DNA of 64,000 nt from Progne subis subis (taxonomy: Eukaryota > Chordata > Aves > Passeriformes > Hirundinidae): assembly GCA_022316685.1 (NCBI GenBank), contig JAKJHU010001684.1, forward strand, positions 1 through 64,000, written 5' to 3'. The notes beneath the pieces were generated by a model. The model saw only the letters and a program-made list of their open reading frames with translations, searched no databases and had not been told where the DNA came from. How positions within the stretch are numbered: the stretch's first letter is position 1; each line of letters opens with the position of its first letter. Shown here piece by piece: positions 45,701-57,700 of this stretch. The translations under genes and the position numbers were made by a program.

Positions 45701-48700
45701 CCCGGGGGTGACACTGAGGATCTACTGCCCCTTCCCAGAACTGCCACCAAGGAGCTACTGCCCGTCCCCAGGGGTGACACCACAGAGTCCCTGCCCGTTC
45801 CTGGGACTGGCACCAAGGACCTACTGCCCATCCCTGGGGGTGACACCACGGAGTCCCTGCCTGTCCCCAGAACTGCCACCGAGGAGCTGCCGCCCGTGCC
45901 CAGGGGTGACACTGAGGAGCTGCCGCCTGTCCCTGGGTCTGGCACCACGAGGTCCCTGCCCGTGCCCAGGGGTGACACCGAGGAGCGCTGCCGGCGCCGC
46001 CGCGTCCGTTTCACGCACGGGGCGCGGACGCGGCTGAGCCTGGCGCTGCCCGGGCAGTACGAGCTGGTGCAGGCGCTGGCGGCGCACAGCGGGCACTGGG
46101 ACACCATCCCCGAGCAGGACCTGCGCGTGCCCGGGGACGCCCAGGACCCCGCGCAGACCGTGGCGGAGCTGGAGGTGGTGCTGCCGCACGCGCTGCTCAA
46201 GGTGAGGGTGGCACCGTGCTGGGCACTGCTGGGGGGGCGTGGGGAGCTCGGGGTGGCACTGCCACTGTCACATGGGGAGCTCCAGGTGGCACTGCCACTG
46301 TCCCTGATCCGTGGGGAGCTCACTGTGGCACTGCCACTGTCACATGGGGAGCTCCAGGTGGCACTGCCACTGTCCCTGATCCGTGGGGAGCTCACTGTGG
46401 CACTGCCACTGTCACATGGGGAGCTCCAGGTGGCACTGCCACTGTCCCTGATCCATGGGGAGCTCACTGTGGCACTGCCACTGTCACATGGGGAGCTCCA
46501 GGTGGCACTGCCACTGTCCCTGATCCGTGGGGAGCTCACTGTGGCACTGCCACTGTCACATGGGGAGCTCCAGGTGGCACTGCCACTGTCCCTGGTCTTT
46601 AGGGAGCTTGGGGTGGCACTGCCACTGTCCCTGGGCTGTGGGAGGTGACATTTACAGCCCTGATAAATTAATACCCAAATTGTCCCTGCCCTGGTCTGCA
46701 GGGAAGTTGGGGTGGCACTGCCACAGCCCTCTTCAGTAAATTCCCGTGCTGGCTCTTTCCTGGGACACTTGTCCTAAAATTCCAAGGCATTTGGTCCAAA
46801 ATAATTTGGAGTTGTCCAGGGATCAGCCTTGTCCTAAACTGGGCTAAAACTCCAAGGATTTGGTCCAAAATAAGGAATTTGGAGTTAGGGATCAACCTTG
46901 CAGGTGAGACTTTGAAGAATTCCCTTTTTTTGCTGTGTGAATGAATTCCAGGGCATTTTTCCACGGGAAAACCTCTCCAAACCTTCTCCTTTTCTGTTTT
47001 TCCCAGGAAGTGGACATCGTGGTGGCTCCGTGCCGGGGCTTCCAGCCCGCCGAGGCCACGCTGGCCGAGCTGGTGACCCAGGTTCTGCCCGTGGTCACCT
47101 TCGCCATCAGCGAGCCGCGGCTGTCCCCATCGGACCAGGCAGAGCTTCGGGAAATCAAGGAAAAATTCTCCCTCCCCATCTTCTTCCTGCGATTCCCCCG
47201 GGCCGGTGCCGAAGATCTGTCCCGGGAGGAATCCATAAGCCTCTCCCGGGAGGAATCCAAGAGGCTCTCCTCAGAGGAATCCATAAGCCTCTCCCGGGAG
47301 GAATCCAAGAGGCTCTCGGGGGAGGAATCCCCGCTGCGGCGGCAGCTGCTGGATCTGGGGTACCTGAGCCCCCGCGGCGTTCCCGGCTCCTCGGTGCTGG
47401 CGGAGCAGCCGGAGAAGCTGCGGCTGCTGAGCGCCTTTTGCAGGCAGGTGCTGCAGAAACACCTGGTGCAGGCGGCCACCAGGCTGAGCGAGGTGCACGG
47501 GCGCTGCCTCAACACCTTCATCGACCAGGCGTTCGACATGCAGCGCGACCTGCAGATCACGCCCAAGCGCCTGGAGTACACGCGCAGGAAGGAGAACGAG
47601 CTCTACGAGTCGCTGATGGGCATCGCCAACCGCAAGCAGGAGGAGATGAAGGACATGATCGTGGACACGCTGGCCAGCATGAAGGAGCAGCTGCTGGAGG
47701 ACGCGGCCAGCATGGAGTTCCGAGGTGGGTCCCTGCCCGCCGGGGGGGAATTTGGGGTGCTCCGGGCGGGGTTTTGGGGGGAAATGAGGAGCTGGAGAGG
47801 GTTTTGTTTGTGGGGGATGTGGTTGGATGGAGTAGGGGTGATCCTGGGGGAGGATAGCGGTGGGTGAAATGGTGGTAAGTGTGGGTAAAATAATAATAAT
47901 TGTGGGTAAAAATAATTGTGGGTAAAATGGTGATAAGTGTGGGTAACATAATAATAATTGTGGGTAAAATGGTGATAAGTGTGGGTAAAATAATAATAAT
48001 TGTGGGTAAAAATAAGTGTGGGTAAAATGGTGATAAGTGTGGGTAAAATGATGATAAGTGTGGGTAACATAATAATAATTGTGGGTAAAATAAGTGCGGG
48101 TAAAATGGTGATAAGTGTGGGTAACATAATAATAATTGTGGGTAAAATGGTGATAAGTGTGGGTAAAATAATAATAATTGTGGGTAAAAATAAGTGTGGG
48201 TAAAATGGTGATAAGTGTGGGTAGCATAATAATAATTGTGGGTAAAAATAAGTGGGTAAAATGGTGGTAAGTGTGGGTAAAATGGTGATAAGTGTGGGTA
48301 AAATGGTGATAAGTGTGGGTAAAATGCTGATAAGTGTGGGTAACATAATAATAATTGTGGGTAAAAATAAGTGTGGGTAAAATGGTGATAAGTGTGGGTA
48401 GCATAATAATAATTGTGGGTAAAAATAAGTGGGTAAAATGGTGATAAGTGTGGGTAAAATGGTGATAAGTGTGGGTAAAATGATGATAAGTGTGGGTAAC
48501 ATAATAATAATTGTGGGTAAAATAAGTGCGGGTAAAATGGTGATAAGTGTGGGTAACATAATAAGTGTGGGTAAAATGGTGGTAATTGTGGGTAAAATGG
48601 TGATAAGTGTGGGTAAAATGGTGATAAGTGTGGGTAAAATGATGATAAGTGTGGGTAACATAATAATAATTGTGGGTAAAAATAAGTGTGGGTAAAATGG

Positions 48701-51700
48701 TGATAAGTGTGGGTAAAATGATGATAAGTGTGGGTAACATAATAATAATTGTGGGTAAAATAAGTGCGGATAAAATGGTGATAAGTGTGGGTAACATAAT
48801 AATAATTGTGGGTAAAATGGTGGTAATTGTGGGTAAAATGGTGATAAGTGTGGGTAACATAATAATAATTGTGGGTAAAATGGTGATAAGTGTGAGTAAA
48901 ACGGTGAAAAGCGTGGGTAACATAATAATTGTGGATAAAATAAGTGTGGGTAAAATGGTGGTAATTGTGAGTAAAATGGTGAAAAGTGGATAAAATAATT
49001 GTGGGTGAAATGGTGATAAGTGTGGGTAACATAATAATTGTGGGTAAAATAAGTGTGGGTAAAATGGTGGTAATTGTGAGTAAAATGGTGAAAAGTGGAT
49101 AAAATAATTGTGGGTGAAATGGTGATAAGTGTGGGTAACATAATAATTGTGGGTAAAATGGTGGTAATTGTGGGTAAAATGGTGATAAGTGTGGGTAAAA
49201 TGGTGATAAGTATGGGTAAATTAATAATAATTGTGGGTAAAATAATAATAATTGTGCATAAAATAAGTGTGGGTAAAATGGTGATAAGTGTGGGTAAAAT
49301 GGTGATGATTGTGGGTAAAATGATCATAACAGTAGATAAAATAATTGTGGCTAAAATGGTGATAATCCTGGGAAAAATAGTTGTGGATAAAATGGTCATA
49401 ATTGTGCGTAAAGAAAATAATAATATTGGATAAAATAATCATAGATAAAATAGTCATAATCGTGGATAAAATAATGATGATAATTTTGGATGAAATTATA
49501 GTAATCTTGGATGAAATAATAGTGGATAAAATTAATAATAATAGTGGATAAAATTATTAATAATAATAGAAAAATTCAATAACATTGGATATAATAGCGA
49601 TGATATTCGATAAAGTAGTGATTATAATCTTGGATAAAACTAATTATTAATCTGGGATAAAATAATTATTAATCATTTTATTATTTGGATTTTGGATAAG
49701 ATAATCACAATCTTGGGCAAAACGAGCAGGAAAATCCTCGCTAAAATAATCACGAAAACATCGCACGAAGCAATAATAATTTCGGATAAATGCTAATAAA
49801 TCTTGGATAAAATAATAACAACGCAGCTGCGGCATCGCGAGGGAGGAGCTTTTCATTTCAAACCACCTCGGGAGCGGTGTGAGCTCCGGGGATCCCACGG
49901 CCGTTTCCCTCCCTCCCCGCGCAGACATCATCGTTCCCGAGAACGGCGAGCCCGTCAGCTCCAAGGACATCAAGCGCTGCATCCAGCAGATCCAGGAGCT
50001 GATCATCTCCAGGCTGAACCAGGCCGTGGCCAACAAGCTGATCAGCTCCGTGGATTACCTGCGGGAGAGCTTCGTGGGCACCCTGGAGCGCTGCCTCAAG
50101 AGCCTGGAGGAGTCCTGGGAGGGCTCCGTGCACCCGGCCCGCGGCACGGACAGGGGCAGGGACGGCGCCGTGCACATCACCAGCAACTATCTCAAACAGG
50201 TCTGCCGGGAAATCGGGAACAGCTCGGGAACGGGCGGGAATCTGCCATGGTGGGACGGTCATCTCTATAAAATCACAGGAAATTGTCAAATTGCAGCCTA
50301 GAAACAGCACAATATATCAATTAGCTCTTCAATCTGTGTAAAATAATGGAATTACAGCCTAAAAACTCTGGAGAAGGGCAGGGACAGCTCCGTGCACATC
50401 ACCAGCAGCTATCTCAAACAGGTCTGCCGGGAAATCGGGAACAGCTCGGGAACGGGCGGGAATCCGGGGCGGTGGGACGGTCATCTCCATAAAATCACAG
50501 GAAATTGTCAAATTGCAGCCTAGAAACAACACAATATATCAATTAGCTCTTCAATCTGTGTAAAATAATGGAATTACAGCCTAAAAACTCTGGAGAAGGG
50601 CAGGGACAGCTCCGTGCACATCACCAGCAGCTATCTCAAACAGGTCTGCCGGGAAATCGGGAACGGGCGGGAATCTGCCATGGTGGGACGGTCATCTCCG
50701 TGAAATCACAGGAAATTGTCAAATTGCAGCCTAGAAACAGCACAATATATCAATTAGCTCTTCAATCTGTGTAAAATAAGCAATTTACAGCCTAAAAACT
50801 CTGGAGAAGGGCAGGGACGGCGCCGTGCACATCACCAGCAGCTATCTCAAACAGGTCTGCCGGGAAATCGGGAACAGCTCGGGAACGGGCGGGAATCTGC
50901 CATGGTGGGACGGTCATCTCCATAAAATCACAGGAAATTAGCAAATTGCAGCCTAGAAACAGCACAATATATCAATTAGCTCTTCAATCTGTGTAAAATA
51001 ATGGAATTACAGCCTAAAAACTCTGGAGAAGGGCAGGGACAGCTCCGTGCACATCACCAGCAACTATCTCAAACAGGTCTGCCGGGAAATCGGGAACGGG
51101 CGGGAATCTGCCATGGTGGGACGGTCATCTCCGTGAAATCACAGGAAATTAGCAAATTGCAGCCTAGAAACAGCACAATATATCAATTAGCTCTTCAATC
51201 TGTGTAAAATAATGGAATTACAGCCTAAAAACTCTGGGGAAGGGCAGGGACAGCTCCGTGCACATCACCAGCAGCTATCTCAAACAGGTCTGCCGGGAAA
51301 TCGGGAACGGGCGGGAATCTGCCATGGTGGGACGGTCATCTTCATAAAATCACAGGAAATTAGCAAATTGCAGCCTAGGAAAAACACAATATATCAATTA
51401 GCTCCTCAATCTGTGTCAAATAATGAAATTACAGCCTAAAAACTCTGGGGAAGGGCAGGGACAGCTCCGTGCACATCACCAGCAGCTATCTCAAACAGGT
51501 CTGCCGGGAAATCGGGAACAAGTGGGAATCTGCCATGGTGGGACGGTCATCTTCATAAAATTATAGAAAATTATCAAATTGCAGCCTAAAGGCACCCGTT
51601 AAATAGCACAATAAATCAATTACCTCCTCAATCTGTGTAAAAGAATCAAATTACAGCCTAGAAACACCCGTGAGATAACACAGTAGGTCCCTTGTCTCCT

Positions 51701-54700
51701 GAATCTTTGTAAAATAATGAAATTACAGCCTAAAAACACCTAAAAACTCTGGAGAAGGGCAGGGACAGCTCCGTGCACATCACCAGCAGCTATCTCAAGC
51801 AGGTCTGCCAGGAAATCGGGAACGGGCGGGAATCTGCGGCAGTGGGATGATTTTCTTCATAAAATTATGGAAAATTATCAAATTGCAGCCTAGAAATGCA
51901 CACAAAACAACACAATAAATCAATTAGCTCCTCAATCTGTGTAAAATAATGAAATTACAGCCCAAGGAAATAATACAATAAATCAGTTTGAAACAAGGCA
52001 ATAAATCAGTTATCTCCTCAAACTGTATAAAATAATGAAATTACAGCCTAAAACCACACATGTGATAATACAACCAATCATCTCCTAAATCTTTATAAAA
52101 CAATCAAATCGCCACCTAGAAACACACGTGACACAACAAAAGAGATCAAATCTCTCCCAAGTCTGTGCAAAAGAATCAAATTCTGGCCTAGAAGCACCCA
52201 TGAGATAACAAATCAATCAATGAACCGAGTGATTTATGGACTATCCCGTTTTTTTTTTTTCCATTTTCACAGGCTGTAGCTGAGTTCCTAGCTGGCAGAA
52301 TTCCCATTTTCCCCCTCTTTTCCCTGCTTTTCCAGATCCTGAATGCAGCTTATCACGTGGAGGTCACTTTCCACTCAGGCTCGACGGTGACCAGGATGCT
52401 TTGGGAGCAAATCAAGCAGGTACGGACGCTTGGGAAAGGGAATTGTGGAGCAAGGAATCCTCTCAGCTGCTCCCCGAATTCCCTCTGGCAGCTGGGAGTT
52501 TATTCCTGGGAGTTTCCATGCTTGGAAGTGCCCGAGGTCAGCTTGGAGCAACCTGGGATGGTGGAATGGGGTCACGTTTCCAATCTTTTCCGACGCAAAC
52601 CGTGCTGGGGTTGCGGGGTTCTCATCCAGAGGGGATTGGTGCCAGTAAAATCAGGGAGAGGCTCTCCCGAGTTGGTGGGATCTCCAGGGAAGGAGCTTTT
52701 TCCTGCACCAAGGTGTGGAAATTCCAGGGGTTGGATGCGGCACTTCCTGTAATTAGTGGGCAATGAAATGGCTCTGCCTCACCCTTCGTTAGGAACCACG
52801 GAGTTCCAGGCGCTGCAGCCTGCTGTGGATCCCGGGAAGGGAGGAGCAGGATTCGGAACCGGGCTTTGAGGAGAAGTCGTGTTCTTGCTCACCCGTCCGA
52901 GGAGGGAGGAAGTTCCAGCTCAGAGCAGGGATTTCAGGAAGGTTAAAGCTTTAACAGCCAGGAATTGAAACCAAAAAACCTGAGGGGACAAGAGTGAGTT
53001 GTCCTAAAATCAAAATCCCACAGCCCAAATAAACCTCATTTCCCAAAAAAACCAGGGATTTCCAAATGCTCCAGATCATTCCTTTACTTCTGTAGAGCAC
53101 AAAGAACCCCTTAAAGAAGTATTTGCTTTCAGATAAGTGTTTAATAAATATCATTAAATTAAATATTCGACAAATACCATTAAATTGAATACATTTTACT
53201 AAATTAGATCTTTAGTACAAGTAACGAAATCAAATATTTAATAAACATTATTACATTAAATATTTAATGAATATAACAAAATAAAACATTCAATAAATAT
53301 AATTAAACAAAACGCTCGATAAATACAATTAAACGAACCATTCAAGAAATAATTTCAAATTAGTTATTTAGTAAATATAATTAGATGGGATATTTAATAA
53401 ATATTACTAAGTTAGATATTTAGTATTATTTTGACTGTTTAATAAATATAAAGAGATGAAACTAAAATAGATTTAATAAATATTACTACATTCAATAGTT
53501 AAGAAATATCATTGAATTAAACATTCAATAAATACAATCAAATGAAACATTTAATAAATATTACTGCGTTAAATATTTAAGAAATATCATTGAATTAAAC
53601 ATTCAATAAATACAATTAAATGAAACGTTTAATAAATATTACTACATTCAAAATTTAAGAAATATCATTGAATTAAACATTCAATAAATACAATTAAATG
53701 AAACGGTTAATAAATAATACTACATTCAAAATTTAAGAAATATCATTGAATTAAACATTCAATAAATACAATTAAATGAAACGTTTAATAAATAATACTA
53801 CATTCAAAATTTAAGAAATATCATTGAATTAAACATTCAATAAATACAATTAAATGAAACGTTTAATAAATATTACTACATTCAATATCATTGAATGAAA
53901 CATTCAATAAATACAATTAAATGAAACATTTAATAAATATTACTGCATTAAATATTTAAGAAATATCACTGAATGAAACATTCAATAAATACAATTACAT
54001 GAAAATTTAATAAATATTACTACATTCAATATTTAAGAAATATCATTGAATTAATCATTCAATAAATACAATTAAATGAAACATTTAATAAATATTACTA
54101 CATTAAATATTTAAGAAATATCATTGAATTAATCATTCAATAAATACCATTAAATGAAACGTTTAATAAATATTACTGTGTTAAATATTTAAGAAATATC
54201 ATTGAATGAAACATTCAGTAAATACAATTAAATGAGACGTTGAATAAATACGACTGCAGGCTGTAGGAGCACTCCGGGCCGTGCTGGGCTCTGGGCTGGG
54301 CAGGATTCACCGCTCAGCTCAGCCCTGGGACACCCCCACAGCCCGGCTGCTCCCAGCTCAACCCTCGGACACCTCCAGGGACCGAGCAGCCTCCGGGGCG
54401 CGCCGATAATTAACGAGTCCGGCAATTAACAAACGAAGGAAGAGGATCCTTCGCCGTGGTTCCTCTCTCGAGGATCCGCTGCGGGATCTGGGGTCCTGGG
54501 TGATCTCGCGGCCGCCTCTCGCAGATCCTGCAGCGGCTGACGTGGGTCAGCCCGCCGGCCGTCAGCAGCGACTGGAAGAGGAAGGTGGCCCAGGACGCCA
54601 TCGAGAGCCTCAGCGCCTCCAAGCTGGCCAAGAGCATCTGCAGCCAGTTCCGCACGCGCCTCAACAGCTCCCACGAGGCCTTCGCCGCCTCCCTGCGCCA

Positions 54701-57700
54701 GGTCAGACGGGAGAGCTGCCCGGAGCTCGGGGTTGGGATTGGGAGAGGGAATTGAAACAGGAAAACCTGCCCGGGAGCTCGGGGTTGGGATTGGGAGAGG
54801 GAATTGTAACAGGTAAAACTGCCCAGGGCCCGGGCTTGGGCTTGGGAGAGGGAATTGAAACAGGAAATCCAGCAAAAACTGCCCAGGAGCTCGGGCTGGG
54901 GCTTGGGAGAGGGAATTGAAACAGGAAAACCTGCCCAGGGCCCGGGCTTGGGCTTGGGAGAGGGAATTGAAACAGGAAAACCTGCCCGGAGCTCGGGGTT
55001 GGGATTGGGAGAGGGAATTGTAACAGGTAAAACTGCCCAGGGCCCGGGCTTGGGCTTGGGAGAGGGAATTGAAACAGGAGATCCAGCAAAAACTGCCCAG
55101 GAGCTCGGGCTTGGGCTTGGGCTTGGGCTTGGGCTTGGGAGAGGGAATTGTAACAGGAAATCCAGCAAAAACTGCCCAGGAGCTCAGGCTTGGGATTGGG
55201 AAGGGGAATTGAAACAGGAAATCCAGCAAAAAACTGCCCAGGAGCTCGGGGTTGGGATTGGGAAAGGGGAATTTCAACTGCAAAAGCAGAATTTGTGCTC
55301 TCAGTGCAGCTGGCAGCTGGCACAGCTGATGGGAACCTTACTACAAGGTTTTATTTCTAAAGCAGACTTGTAAAGAGCCTGGAACCTCCCTAAACTCCAG
55401 CTGTGTGTTTATTAAATGTATAGAACACCCATAAACAATTCAATGTATAAAACATCCATAATTTATTGATTAAATGTACAGAACATCCGTAAACAATTTA
55501 CTAAATGTCTAAAACATCCATAAACAATCTATTAATTGTTTAGAACACACGTAAACGATTAAATGTGTAGAACATCCATAAACAATTGATTAAATGTATA
55601 AAAGCACCCACAAACAAATTAATAAATGTATAAAACATTCCTGAGCAATCAATTCAGTGTCTAAAACAACCATAAACAATTAATAAAATGTATAGAACAC
55701 CCATAAACAATTGATTAAATGCCTAAAACACCCATAAACGATTTCTGAAATGTATCAAACATCCATAAACAATTGATTAAATGTATGAAACAGCCATAAA
55801 GGATTTCTGAAATTTATAAAATACCTGTAAACAATTGATTAAATGTATAAAACACCCATAGACAATTGATGAAATGACTAAAAGAGCCATAAAGGATTCC
55901 TGAGATGTATCAAACACCCATAAACAATTGATGAAATGTATCAAACACCCATAGACAATTGATGAACTGTTTCAAACAGCCATAGAGGATTCCTGAACTG
56001 TCTTAAAAGAGTCATAAAGGATTCCTGAGATGTATCAAACAGCCATAAAGGATTCCTGAGATGTATCAAACACCCATAGAGAATTGATGAAATGTATGAA
56101 ACAGCCATAAAGGATTTCTGAAATTTATAAAATATCTGTAAACAATTGATGAAATGTATCAAACACCCATAGACAGTTGATGAAATGACTAAAAGAGCCA
56201 TAAAGGATTCCTGAGATGTATCAAACACCCATAGACAATTGATGAACTGTTTCAAACAGCCATAGAGGATTCCTGAACTGTCTTAAAAGAGCCATAAAGG
56301 ATTCCTGAAATCCTAAAACAGCCATGGAGGATTCCTGAGATGTATCAAACAGCCATGAAGGATTCCTGAAACCCTAAAAGAGCCGTGAGGGGTTCCTGAA
56401 GTGTCCCAAAGAGCAGAAGGCGGAGCTGTGCTGAGCTGTGCTGTCCCTGCAGCTGGAGGACGGCCACTCGGGCCGGCTGGAGAGGACGGAGGACCTGTGG
56501 CTGAAGGTGAGGAAGGAGCACGCTCCTCGGCTGGCCCGGCTGTCCCTGGAGAGCAGATCCCTGCAGGATGTGCTGCTGCACGGTGAGTGTTCCGCGGGGC
56601 CGGCCCTGCTCCCGCTCCTCCCCGGGCACCGCCCCTGCGGGGCAAATTCTGGGAGGAAACCTCGGAATGGGAGCTGGAAAAACCCTTTTGGTGAGCTAGA
56701 GACGGGGTTCTAGAGGCTTCATTCCATTTTCAGTCCGGTGAGAAGGGTGGGACTGTCGCCGAGACACACAAAGCAATCACACGCAGACAGAAATCATTCG
56801 CAAGCAGAGGTTCTTCCAGCTCCTCCTGAGAGAGTGGAGAGAGAAGGAAGACCCCTCTTTGTTTATTCTTTACTTTTTTATACATTTGTGGATCTGGCAG
56901 AAGATTGGCTTTTTGGGTTTCCACCCCTCAGCCTCAGTGGCCAGACCCACTGTCAGTTACAGTTGTTTTTCAGGTTAGAAATATGCAAACAAAGGACAAA
57001 GGATGAGAAACAAAGGGTTTGTTTATGTTACATCTATGGGAAAGGTAGAAAACTGCTCTAATATTGTACAGTAACCAAAAGATCTGACTCCATTATGAAT
57101 TTCAAGAAGGCTAATAAGAAAGCTCAGAAAAACCAGGGTAACATCGGGACGGTTCAGGTGTTAGGATCCGTGCCGTCAAAATCACAGCCCAGACTATTTC
57201 CTAATTACAGTACATCATAAATGCAATTACAATACATCATAAATGCAATTGCAATACATCATAAGTGGGTTTTGGCCTGTCAGCTTTTGCCACGAAACGC
57301 TGCTGATGCTTCTAAGCCAACCATCAATTGAAACACCCTGTTTTTAATAGATATATTATTTAATGCATCTATTTTAAAAGGGTTTCACTGCAGTACATCT
57401 TTCATAGTTATTTCTCAAAAATACATTTGAAAATACATAAAAATGTATGAAAAAAATTTCATAGTTATTTCTCAAACATAGATATTTCTCAAAAATATCT
57501 AGTCTATTGGCAAGGTCATAATCTATTATGGTTTGATATTAAACTTATTCCTGGTTTCATTTCTCTCTTAACAGTGTCTGTCCTATTCCCTGGCCTTTCT
57601 AAGTCAGCATACTTCATTTCAGAGTTTGCACACAGCCTTCTGTCAGGTTTTGGGAATCCTCTACAAATCCGTTTCCCACAAATGGGATCCCTTTAGGAGA

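Noticed and set aside
45166..46539. 457-residue minus-strand open frame opposite DSTYK exon 2
   Set aside because: A 33-bp repeat without stops on either strand gives an antisense frame automatically. The sense strand has clear DSTYK flanks and splice sites.
46202..46648. Extension of DSTYK exon 2 into the [11 protein letters not shown] repeat
   Set aside because: The frame stays open, but human homology passes from LPHALLK directly to EVDIVVAPC at 47007, and the AAG|GTGAGG donor at 46201 is strong.
47271..49399. Minus-strand frames of 490-598 residues ([10 protein letters not shown])
   Set aside because: Produced by the intron 3 array. No coding signature.
50144..51860. CRISPR-like array (regular spacing at 211/222 bp)
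   Set aside because: Units are long direct duplications with no unique spacers, in a vertebrate intron. The repeat is a copied exon-intron junction.
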